10,317 nt of DNA from Chrysochromulina parva (taxonomy: Eukaryota > Haptophyta > Prymnesiales > Chrysochromulinaceae). The notes beneath the pieces are model-generated. The model saw only the letters and a list, made by a program, of their open reading frames with translations, did not search any database and had not been told where the DNA came from. The stretch is taken from the NCBI GenBank assembly GCA_002887195.1, contig PJAB01002137.1:1-10317 (forward strand), given 5' to 3'. A program made the position numbers and the translations under genes. Shown here piece after piece: positions 1 to 7,500 of this stretch. The stretch's first letter is position 1; every line of letters begins with the position of its first letter.

Positions 1-154
1 TGCTCGGCACGGCGCTAGCGCCTTAGAGGGCTCGCTCCGCTGTCACGGCTTCGTCAGCTTCGTCAGCTCAGTATCCTGCTCGGCACGGCGCTAGCGCCTT
101 AGAGGGCTCGCTCCGCTGTCGGCTTCGTCAGCATCGTCAGCTCACTCCGCTGTC
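1..154. repeat. Direct repeat with a period of about 76 bases and internal palindromes
   Basis: Bases 1-44 recur without a mismatch at 77-120. The similarity continues through a shared tail (47-70 versus 121-144, one mismatch), with two extra bases in the first copy. Each copy carries the perfect 12-base palindrome GGCGCTAGCGCC (11-22 and 87-98) and two adjoining 9-base CTTCGTCAG-like units (49-66; 123-140). A third partial copy of the CTC(G/A)CTCCGCTGTC element lies at 141-154. Because the first copy starts at the window edge, the array probably continues to the left. No reading frame here looks coding, so I take it as an intergenic minisatellite. Its function is unknown. Confidence 0.85.
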
Positions 155-473
155 GGTGCGCTGCCGGGAGGGAAGATTTGTGTGTTGAACGCCTCTTTTT
201 GGGCGGGGCCATCAGAGTGCAACGCGGGAACATCAGAACATGTAGGTAGCGGCGGGCTACGAGCACGGCACGTCGTAAACGGCCGTACACCGGAATAGGG
301 GATTTGTCAGCCGAGCCCGGGTCCCGGCACACTGCAGCTTCCCTTCGTTCTTGGGCCGTACGGTGTATGTGTGTGTGTGTGCGTGTCGTGGTTATTCAGT
401 ACCGCGCATGCGTTCGAGTCTATTAATTTCTCCACGACGGCGGCTCTGTGGAGGTAGTGGAGGGCAGCATGTG
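155..473. other. Gene-free stretch between the repeat and the first reading frame
   Basis: I see no convincing gene in these 319 bases. Short frames in this interval have arginine- and serine-rich translations typical of chance frames in GC-rich DNA. The only clear structure is a (TG)7 microsatellite at 368-381. The right end could hold the 3' untranslated region of the minus-strand frame ending at 474. Confidence 0.5.
368..381. repeat. (TG)7 microsatellite
   Basis: Seven TG dinucleotides in a row, flanked by further TG-rich sequence (GGTGTA before and CGTGTC after). This is a simple-sequence repeat outside any supported gene. Confidence 0.9.
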
Positions 474-1052
474 CTACCCTTCTTCTCGCCTAGGGTTCGA
501 CGCTCGTTCAGGAGCAACCGATGACGACTCCTCCAAAGTCTCCCGTGCGTCTACGACGGGCGCTATCGGTTGCATGATGAGATCGATTCGTTGGCCGACA
601 GCTATCGGGATGCCAACCTCGCCCAAATCTTCCGAGGTGGCGATGGTCATCTCACTTGTCGGCACCATACCGTAGGCGAGCATCACTGGATACGCGTTGG
701 CTACGGGCGCACGCCGTCGCGGCTGTGCTTGCACGCGCAATGAGCATGCAAGCACCAGCAATACGACCGCACTCATCATGGACACGATCGAGTGCAATAG
801 TACATCTGGCCCGTTTGTGATGCCACGGTGGACCTCCAGATCTCCCAGGTCGAACACTTGTTCGCCTGAGAGCAGCGAGCCGAGCACGATGTGGCCGAGT
901 GGATGAGGCGATGGCGGAGACGGCTCCGGTGGCTGAGGCCATGGCGGCGGCGGAGGTGACGGTTCGACCATGGAAATGTTGACTTCCGGGAGACCCGAGT
1001 GTGAACCAGTGTGAACCATGTTGTGAATGTGGAGGTGTGCACGAAAAGTCAT
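474..1052 (-). CDS. Hypothetical single-pass membrane protein with proline-rich stretch (possibly a terminal exon)
   Basis: An open frame of 192 residues from ATG 1052. I do not recognise a named family. In order it shows a histidine-rich start (HLHIHNMVH, residues 7-15), a proline-rich stretch with SPPPPP and SPPSP motifs (about 31-51), a linker, one strongly hydrophobic segment (about 84-106) and a tail that begins with arginines (RRR, 112-114). The order fits a type I membrane protein with the tail inside, and SPPPPP linkers are common in algal cell-surface proteins. No signal peptide is visible, and the frame stays open for a few codons above the ATG to a TAA at about 1080. It may therefore be the last exon of a longer gene whose other exons I cannot identify. 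It lies in the same frame as, and about 80 bases downstream of, the 954-residue frame, separated by two stop codons. It could also be a chance frame. Confidence 0.4.
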   Translation of the reverse strand: MTFRAHLHIHNMVHTGSHSGLPEVNISMVEPSPPPPPWPQPPEPSPPSPHPLGHIVLGSLLSGEQVFDLGDLEVHRGITNGPDVLLHSIVSMMSAVVLLVLACSLRVQAQPRRRAPVANAYPVMLAYGMVPTSEMTIATSEDLGEVGIPIAVGQRIDLIMQPIAPVVDARETLEESSSVAPERASNPRREEG

Positions 1053-1133
1053 CACCGGGTCCGCCGGATGCTGCGTCTTGGGTGGTTAGCGACCCATGTC
1101 TACTACAAGTTCCTTCTTCGAAACTCTCATGTG

Positions 1134-3998
1134 TCATGCCTCTACAAGTAGTTCTCGCAGCAGCTCCACGCACTTCCGCACTGCTGCTCGACGGTCCTCT
1201 CGCTCTTGGCCAGCACCAACCAGCAGCGCACCAGCCACCTCGAAGATCGCAGCATTCACCTCTGCCCGTGCTTTCGACGGCGGCCGCTGCTCATCCTCTC
1301 CGTGGACGCCTTCGTGGGCGCCTCCGTCCACCAAAGGCGCCATCAGGTTCGCGGCACCCAGCTGCCACAGCCACCCGAGCACTTGGGCCTCGAAGCGCGC
1401 TGTGCCGAGCACTTCGGCACTCGAGCCGGCCGCAGCTGAGGCTGTGCGCGCTGCGGCGAGCACTGCACGCAGCCACCAATGCGGGCTCGGCGCGAGAGGC
1501 GTCGCCGCGAGCAACGCCTGCCAGAGCAGCCCGCCGTGTGCGCCGCGCCGCGCTCGCCACTCTCTCGCCAGTCCCAAGATGTGCGCGGCTTGAATGGCGT
1601 TCACAGCGTCGTTCACAGCGTCGTTCACAGCGTCCGGAGCCTCGACCGACCCGTTCGCGTATTGCGCCGCCAGTGCTGCCTGCGCGACCACCGGTAGCAA
1701 CAACGAGAGCCATTCGCGCAGCTCTGCGCCAAGTGCCCGCGGCGGCGCCGACGTCTCTCCGTTCGACGCGGTGTCGCCGCCGGCGCCACCCGCGACGGCC
1801 ACCGGTAAAGCTGAGCCTTGGCCAGGCGAGATTGGGTGCGAGATTGGGTGCGAGATCGGGTGCGAGATTGGGTGCGAGATCGGGTGCGAGATTGGGTGCG
1901 AGATCGGGTGCGGGCAGCCTTCGAGCAGCCCCGCCACGGGGCACGCGCACCATGCCACGAAGTCGATGCATGCAGCGGTCTCGAGGGAGTGCCCTTTGGG
2001 GGCGTGCTCGGCTGTATGCTCGGCTTCGTCACCGGCCACACTTGCGCAGGTGTGACCGCCCACGACGGCGCCGGTTCGGGGCCTCACTGATTGGCGAAGC
2101 GCTTCGCTCAAAGCAAGAGGAGCCCAGCCAGTAGTGAGCGCGACGGCGCTCCACACACGCACGCGCAGCCGATGCGCCGACGCGACGGCTGCGTCCGCCT
2201 CGGCGCTTGCCGCGCCGTAAGAGCGTCGGAGCCGCCGTGATGCCTCCTCAACTGCCGCTTCGGCTGCCACCGCCCGCATCACCGCCGCCAGCTGATCCGG
2301 CTCCTCCTCGTCGTCGCCGTCCTCATTGGGGTCGCCACACGCCGCCGCCTCACCACCACTACCTTCCTTATGAGGGTCTGCCCCGTCCACGCGTGCCGCC
2401 GCCGCGCACGCCGCCACATGAGCCGCCTCCATCGCCGCAGTTGCATCCTGGATGATGCGATCGTAGCGGCGCTCGGCTTCCGTAGCCCGTCCCGCCGCGC
2501 TCCGCAGCAGCCGCACGCATTCCGCGTGCACGAGCGCCAAGGCTGCGGGCGTGCATGCGAGGTTAAGGCGCCATCGGAGCTGCCGTAAGTCGTCTCGCTC
2601 GTCTGCGTCACCTTCCTCGGCCGCGCCAGCCGCATCGCCCGTGTTGCCAAGGGCATAGGCGCACCGCAGCAAGCGCAGCAGCGTAAGGGCCGCGGCGGAC
2701 GTTTCGGACGGCACGGGCGCCGTTTCGGTCAGCCGTTGGCGCTTCGGCGAAGGCGCCGTCGTGGGCACGGGCGTCGTTGCTGCGGGCGCAGCAGCTCCTT
2801 GCGCCTCGGCTCCGCCCACTACCTCGCCTCTCGCGAGTGGCCACAGAGCCGCCTCCGCCTGTGCGCGTGCCGTGCGGGAGGCCGCGCACGCAGCCGCCAG
2901 CAGCGGCAGCGGAGGCAGCGCGAGTGCGAGAGCCGCCCATGCGCCCGACACGGCGCGTTCGAGCCGCGAGAATGGAGACGGCGTGCCCCCGGCACCCCCG
3001 GTCGCCTGCCGCTTGGTCGCATGCCGCCCCTCGTCGCCGTGGCCGTCGGCCAGCACCGCCCGCGGTGCGCCCACGGCGGCGCCCGCACCGAGGGCGGCAG
3101 CGGCGGCGCTGGGGGAGGCGGTGACAGTGCCGACGACGCTGGCGGCAGCAACGGCTCGACTAGTCAGCGGAGCAAGCATCGACGCGTTCGCAAGGGCCAC
3201 GAGGGCGAGATTCCCCTGCAGAAGGCTGAGTAACTCCTCCACGCACGCGACCAGTAGTGGCGGATGCCCGACCAGAAGCCTAGCGAGGCAGGCACGGTGC
3301 GAGGCGGCGTCGGCGTGCGGTGCCCACGCGTCGAGCAGCGCACGTGCCGCTTCGAGGGGCAGGCGCATGCCGTGCTGGCACAGCTCCGCCACGAGCGGCC
3401 ACGCCGCCCGGCACGACGCACGCGCACTCTTCGCCAGCTCCACCGCGAGCGGTGCGAGGAGCGTCACAGGCCCGCCGCCGCCGCTGGAGTCCGTACGACG
3501 TGGGCTGCTTCGAGCAGCGCGCAGCTCGCGCACGACGCTCGATGTCATGGCATGGCGCTGCGCTATAAGCAGGGCGTCCGCCTCGAAGGCGAACGCCGCG
3601 TCGACGCGGCTCGCAAAGCTCGGTCCAGGAGCACAGCCCGCACCACTTATGCTGCGCAGGAACTCGGCGCACCAGCGCTCGGCGAGCGTGCAACGCCCCA
3701 GCAGCACGGCATCATCAGTCTCATCGATTCCCACCTTGTGAAGCATGGCCAGTGTGCCACCGACGATGTGCTCGGCCGCCGCCTCGCGCAGCATCACGAA
3801 CGGGTTGTCTGCGAGTGTGCGCATGCACGCAGCCCAGTCCTCAAAGGTGGCGAGGACGTCGGCCTTGCGTGAGCGCCCAACCCATCGCTTACTGTGCGTG
3901 AGGAAGGCGAGTAGCTCGGTCTCGGGTAGCGGCGTGGTTCCAAAGGGAGGCCATGTGCATGCGCGCTCCTGCCACAGCTCGAAGAGAGGGGGCGGCAT
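1134..3998 (-). CDS. Large alanine/leucine-rich protein of unknown family, probably nuclear and helical
   Basis: A 954-residue uninterrupted frame, far longer than any competing frame here. The ATG at 3998 follows an in-frame TGA four codons upstream, which supports the start unless there is a 5' intron. I do not recognise the family. Much of the protein (about 45-280, 345-395, 430-520, 755-890, 910-954) consists of amphipathic Ala/Leu/Trp/Glu helices like those of alpha-solenoid (HEAT- or ARM-type) proteins. These are separated by low-complexity linkers. The linker at about 400-430 carries SPKRQRL, a plausible nuclear localisation signal, and a second KRQ lies near 329. An acidic patch (EDGDDEEEPD) lies at about 559-568. 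Residues 697-724 are seven HPIS repeats and 789-800 are three DAVN repeats, both encoded by 12-base units that keep the frame. It diverges from the U-box gene across 3999-4533. A nuclear scaffold role is an inference only. Confidence 0.7.
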   Translation of the reverse strand: MPPPLFELWQERACTWPPFGTTPLPETELLAFLTHSKRWVGRSRKADVLATFEDWAACMRTLADNPFVMLREAAAEHIVGGTLAMLHKVGIDETDDAVLLGRCTLAERWCAEFLRSISGAGCAPGPSFASRVDAAFAFEADALLIAQRHAMTSSVVRELRAARSSPRRTDSSGGGGPVTLLAPLAVELAKSARASCRAAWPLVAELCQHGMRLPLEAARALLDAWAPHADAASHRACLARLLVGHPPLLVACVEELLSLLQGNLALVALANASMLAPLTSRAVAAASVVGTVTASPSAAAAALGAGAAVGAPRAVLADGHGDEGRHATKRQATGGAGGTPSPFSRLERAVSGAWAALALALPPLPLLAAACAASRTARAQAEAALWPLARGEVVGGAEAQGAAAPAATTPVPTTAPSPKRQRLTETAPVPSETSAAALTLLRLLRCAYALGNTGDAAGAAEEGDADERDDLRQLRWRLNLACTPAALALVHAECVRLLRSAAGRATEAERRYDRIIQDATAAMEAAHVAACAAAARVDGADPHKEGSGGEAAACGDPNEDGDDEEEPDQLAAVMRAVAAEAAVEEASRRLRRSYGAASAEADAAVASAHRLRVRVWSAVALTTGWAPLALSEALRQSVRPRTGAVVGGHTCASVAGDEAEHTAEHAPKGHSLETAACIDFVAWCACPVAGLLEGCPHPISHPISHPISHPISHPISHPISHPISPGQGSALPVAVAGGAGGDTASNGETSAPPRALGAELREWLSLLLPVVAQAALAAQYANGSVEAPDAVNDAVNDAVNAIQAAHILGLAREWRARRGAHGGLLWQALLAATPLAPSPHWWLRAVLAAARTASAAAGSSAEVLGTARFEAQVLGWLWQLGAANLMAPLVDGGAHEGVHGEDEQRPPSKARAEVNAAIFEVAGALLVGAGQEREDRRAAVRKCVELLRELLVEA
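1599..1634 (-). repeat. Three perfect 12-base units coding DAVN
   Basis: GTTCACAGCGTC occurs three times in tandem without a mismatch (plus-strand reading). On the minus strand it encodes DAVN three times, at residues 789-800 of the 954-residue protein. The unit is a multiple of three, so copy-number change leaves the frame intact. Confidence 0.9.
1828..1911 (-). repeat. Seven 12-base units coding HPIS, with an alternating silent variant
   Basis: Seven tandem copies of GAGAT(T/C)GGGTGC (plus-strand reading), with the variable base running T,T,C,T,C,T,C. On the minus strand each unit encodes HPIS (residues 697-724), and the T/C difference falls on the third base of the proline codon (CCA or CCG), so it is silent. 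The alternation indicates that recent growth occurred in 24-base double units. The array sits in a flexible stretch between helical regions. Confidence 0.95.
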
Positions 3999-4533
3999 TT
4001 CGACGCCTCAGTATAGGTGTGAAAGGCTGTGATAGGGGGTCCAGGGGTCCCCGACTAGTTGTAACCGCACACGTATGTACGCCGGTCCGGTGTCTTGGGT
4101 GTCGAGTTATAAACATTGGCTGTGAAAGGTGTGAACGTCGGAAGCCCCGACACGAAAATAGGCAGCCAAGCCTGCGCTGCAGTTTGCTACGGTCGACCAG
4201 GAGCTGTACAACTGGGCCGTCACCTCATCATTCAACAAAAATCTCAATCATGGAGTGAATCATTTTATCCAAGATTTTATCATTTTTGTAAAATGATTTT
4301 TGGAAACCTCACCACATGCCGGCGCCGTGCATGACTTGATGCGATACGTCAACTGCAGTGTACTTCCATGCAGTACGAATAATTCGAACGATTAGTGCCA
4401 GATAGGCTCGTCCTAATCGTCCGCCAGCGGAGGAAGCTAGGCGTCCATTCATCGTCATACGTCATACCCGTCGTGCGCGTCGCAGGGATCGTTGCTGACG
4501 CACATCTTGAGTCGTACACTATCTTCGCCGCTC
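3999..4533. promoter_or_regulatory. Divergent intergenic region, presumed promoters of both flanking genes
   Basis: No gene is seen in these 535 bases. The genes on either side read away from it, so both promoters are likely here. It is visibly richer in A and T than its neighbours, especially 4225-4310. A TATAAA lies at 4108-4113 (plus strand), about 420 bases before the plus-strand ATG, which is distant for a TATA box unless there is a long leader. TGTGAAAGG occurs twice (about 4018 and 4120). A 7-base tandem GTCATAC pair lies at 4454-4467, and ACGTCA, a bZIP-type core, occurs at 4346-4351 and 4459-4464. These short motifs could be chance. The positions are seen in the sequence; the regulatory role is inferred. 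Confidence 0.4.
4258..4297. repeat. AT-rich triple ATCATTTT element with an 8-base hairpin
   Basis: ATCATTTT occurs at 4259-4266 and 4279-4286, and its reverse complement AAAATGAT at 4290-4297. The second and third copies form a perfect 8-base inverted repeat around the loop TGT. It is an AT-rich island in GC-rich DNA, within the region between the divergent genes. It could be a binding site or part of a transcript end. No function can be assigned. Confidence 0.6.
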
Positions 4534-7500
4534 ATGACAGGCGCGGACAAACATACAAGTTTCGCTTTAGTTTCGCTTATCGCGAAGTCCGCACCGAATG
4601 AAACCACCACTCTCTCTTGGGACACACTTGTGCGAAGAGCGACGGACGACCTGAACGACCTTTCGTTCCTTGTTTCCCGACACTGGGTCCGCAGTCGAAG
4701 CCCACTAAGAATGCCGATGCTAGACCCGATGCTGCCGGAGGTGGCAAGGCCCTCCAGCAGAGCGTACACGCCAGCGGCATCACCGCGCGTGACTGCCGCA
4801 GCACTCGCACCTGCACAGGAGGAGGTGCGACGGCTGAACGCCCACGAGACTCCGGCCGCCATCCTGGCTGCTGCGGAGGCAGACCTGCGGCAGGCGGAGC
4901 GCGAGGACGCCCAGCGCACCGCGGAGCAGCAGCGAGCTGCGCTGGGAAACTTTCCTGAAATCTTGCCGCCGCTGCCGCTGCCGCCGCTGACCGCACCAGG
5001 CGGCGCACCTGCCATTGAGCCCAGCCCGCCAGGTGTGCCTCGCATGGGGTCCTCGATGAGCTCGAGGCGGACCACCGCCATGGCGCCGCGCGCCGAAGGC
5101 GGGCGCGTGGCACTAGCTCGTGCAGCGCGGCGCACGTCGCAGCTTCTCGTGCTCGCCAGTCATGACGCTCCATCCGAGGAAGCGATCAGGAAGACGCGCC
5201 GCGATGTGTACGCCGACGTGGGCCGGGACCAGCTGCCGGTCCGTACGGCCGAGGGCTCGGAGGCACTCTTATCCACCGAGGAGCAATTTCGGCAGTCGCT
5301 CATAGCGTCGCATCCGGGCGTCGAGAACGCCGCCGGGCTGCCGCTCGCCTCGTACCAGCCGCCGGGGCCCGCGGGCGCCAACAGTCTGCCTCCGATGGAC
5401 CCGACAGTCGCCCAGTCGCTCGGTGGATCGCAGCGCTCGCAGGTGGAGGCGGCGGTGCTCGAACGAACGAGGCAGTTGAACCGACTCTTCGAGGATCAGG
5501 TCAAGAAGCAGTACGAGGTAATGAAGAAGGAGGTGGCCAAGCTCGCGTTGGCCCATCAGAAGGACGTTCAGGGCCTGGACGAGCGCTTCAAGGCGAAGAT
5601 GGCGGGGCTGGCGTCGCGGCTTGCGGCCATCGAGGCCGCGGAGGCGCGCATGCGCGCCCTCGAGCAGGAGAATGAGGACATGAAGGCGGAGGTCGAGAGG
5701 ATGCACGGTGTGATCGCGGACGTTGACAAGGAGGGCGAGCGCCTACGCCAGGAGATCAGGAAGCGCGACGTTCGCATCGAGGAACTGCTCAAGGAGATCG
5801 AGGCGCTCAAAGCGCGTAACGCCAAGGCAGCGGAGGAGGAGGCCGAGCGACAGCGGCAACAGGAGACGAATCGAAGGGAGATGGAGGCGGTGATTGACGG
5901 GCTCAAGCACCAGCTCGAGCGCAAGCGCGCCGACCTGCTCGCGATGCAAAAGCGGCTGGTGAGCGCAAAGACGGCCTATGATGAGGAGGTGGTGCGCAAG
6001 CAGCGGGAGGTGACCGAGATGGAAGGTTCGCTCTCCGCGTTGCAAGGGCACACGGCCAAGATGGCGAACTTTGCGAGCCAGATCCAGGGCGAGATTCTGA
6101 AGCGCGAGACTGACATGAAGGTGCAGCTCGGTCTAATGAAGAATACCATCGCCTTCGCGCTCTTCATCGACGAAGCGCTGCAGATCGACCTGACGGACCC
6201 GCAGACGACCAAGCTGTTCGTCAATCCTGTGGTCGTCTCTCCGAGCGGCGTCACGTACTCACGCGGAACGTTCGATGAGCTCGTGAGCGAAGCGCATGCC
6301 AAGGGCGTGCGGCCCGTGTGCCCAGTGAGTGGCATGGAGATCAGCAGCTTCGCCGAGAACCAGGTGGTCAACTCCATACTGTCGCGTTACGTGTTCAAGC
6401 AGCAGGTGACGAACGACGTAATGGTCGCGCTGCACGATTTTCAGAGGGCCGCGCCCGCGGGCGAGCAGGACCAGCCGCTCGAAGAGTACCTGAAGCGCAT
6501 GAAAGAGATGATGGCCAAGAGGCTCGAGGAAGCTCACCAGGAGCAGCTTGCGGTCACCAAGGCGGGGCTCACGCAGCAGATCGAGCTGAAGAAGATCGAG
6601 TTCAACAACGTAAAGAGCAGTGCGAGCGAGCTCGAGAAGCAGCTGCAAGAGACCAAGAGTGCCTTCGAGGCGTTCAAAAAAGAGGCGCTCGGCAAGCAGA
6701 CGGCGCACGACGACGCGCTCGCGGTCGCCCGCGACGACCTGTCCAAGACGCGAGAGGAGGCCAAGGCGCTGCATGACCGGAACGCTGAGCTGCTTACGCA
6801 CGTGAGCGAGCTGGGCGCCAAGTTGCAGGGCCTTGAGGAGGGCGCCGAGGACGATGCCGAGCCGCTGACTGCCGAGACGAGCAACCCGAAGGTGCACAAG
6901 GTGCGCAAGGCAGAGGTGATCCGACTGCAGGCTGAGAACGAGCGGTTACAAAAGGCGCTCGACGAGGCTATCGTCGCCGCTGCGCCGAACGAGGAGAAGA
7001 TTGCCGGCATCCGCGAGCAGCTTGGCGAGGCGCAGCGCGAGCTCTCAGCACAGCAGCAGATGACCCTCAAGGCAAAGGAGGAGTCCGAGGAGCTGCACCA
7101 ACGCCTGAAGAAGCTACAGGGCGAGCAGGCGAGCGCAGCGAACGACATTAAGCGCGAGCAGCTCAAGAATGATCAGCTTCGCAAGGACCTGCGCGACGTG
7201 CAGGAGAACTGCGAGCAAAAGGGCAGATTGATCCCTGAGCTCGAGCTCAAGGTCAAGCGGCTTGAGCAGGACTCGTCCAAGCTGCGGGAAAGGCTGGCGG
7301 GTAAGGAGACGCTAAGCAATGAGCAGGCGGTAGAGCTCACGAAGCTGCAAGAGCAGCTGGCGGAGCTGAACAGCGCGGCGGAGCGGAACGAGCGCAGCCT
7401 CACCCTCACGCGCGAGCAGGCGCTGGAGGCCAAGCAGGCGGCGACCACGGCTGAGGAGCAACAAGCGCTGTTGCGGGCTCAGCACGAGCTGTTGCAGGCG

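Noticed and set aside
1..154. Terminal repeats of a mobile element
   Set aside because: The copies are direct and adjacent. There is no inverted terminal repeat, target duplication or transposase frame nearby.
99..332. 77-residue minus-strand frame
   Set aside because: It runs into the repeat array, is arginine/serine-rich and has no recognisable feature.
652..1173. 173-residue minus-strand frame overlapping the proline-rich frame
   Set aside because: No coherent segments. It overlaps both the 474-1052 frame, which has a clear membrane segment, and the end of the 954-residue gene.
1828..1911. CRISPR-like array
   Set aside because: The units are 12 bases, directly adjacent with no spacers, and lie inside a coding frame.
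1001..2134. 377-residue plus-strand frame
   Set aside because: Antisense to the 954-residue gene. Its translation is arginine/proline/alanine-rich with no domain, as expected for the shadow of a GC-rich gene.
2761..3741. 326-residue plus-strand frame
   Set aside because: Also antisense to the 954-residue gene, with low-complexity Ala/Arg/Ser composition and no motif.
4492..4533. TTG start 14 codons above the first ATG of the U-box gene
   Set aside because: Non-ATG initiation is unlikely in a eukaryotic gene when an in-frame ATG follows closely.
6259..6897. 212-residue minus-strand frame, with others antisense to the coiled-coil gene
   Set aside because: Leucine/arginine-rich mirror images of charged coiled-coil codons. 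The plus-strand U-box signature decides the strand.
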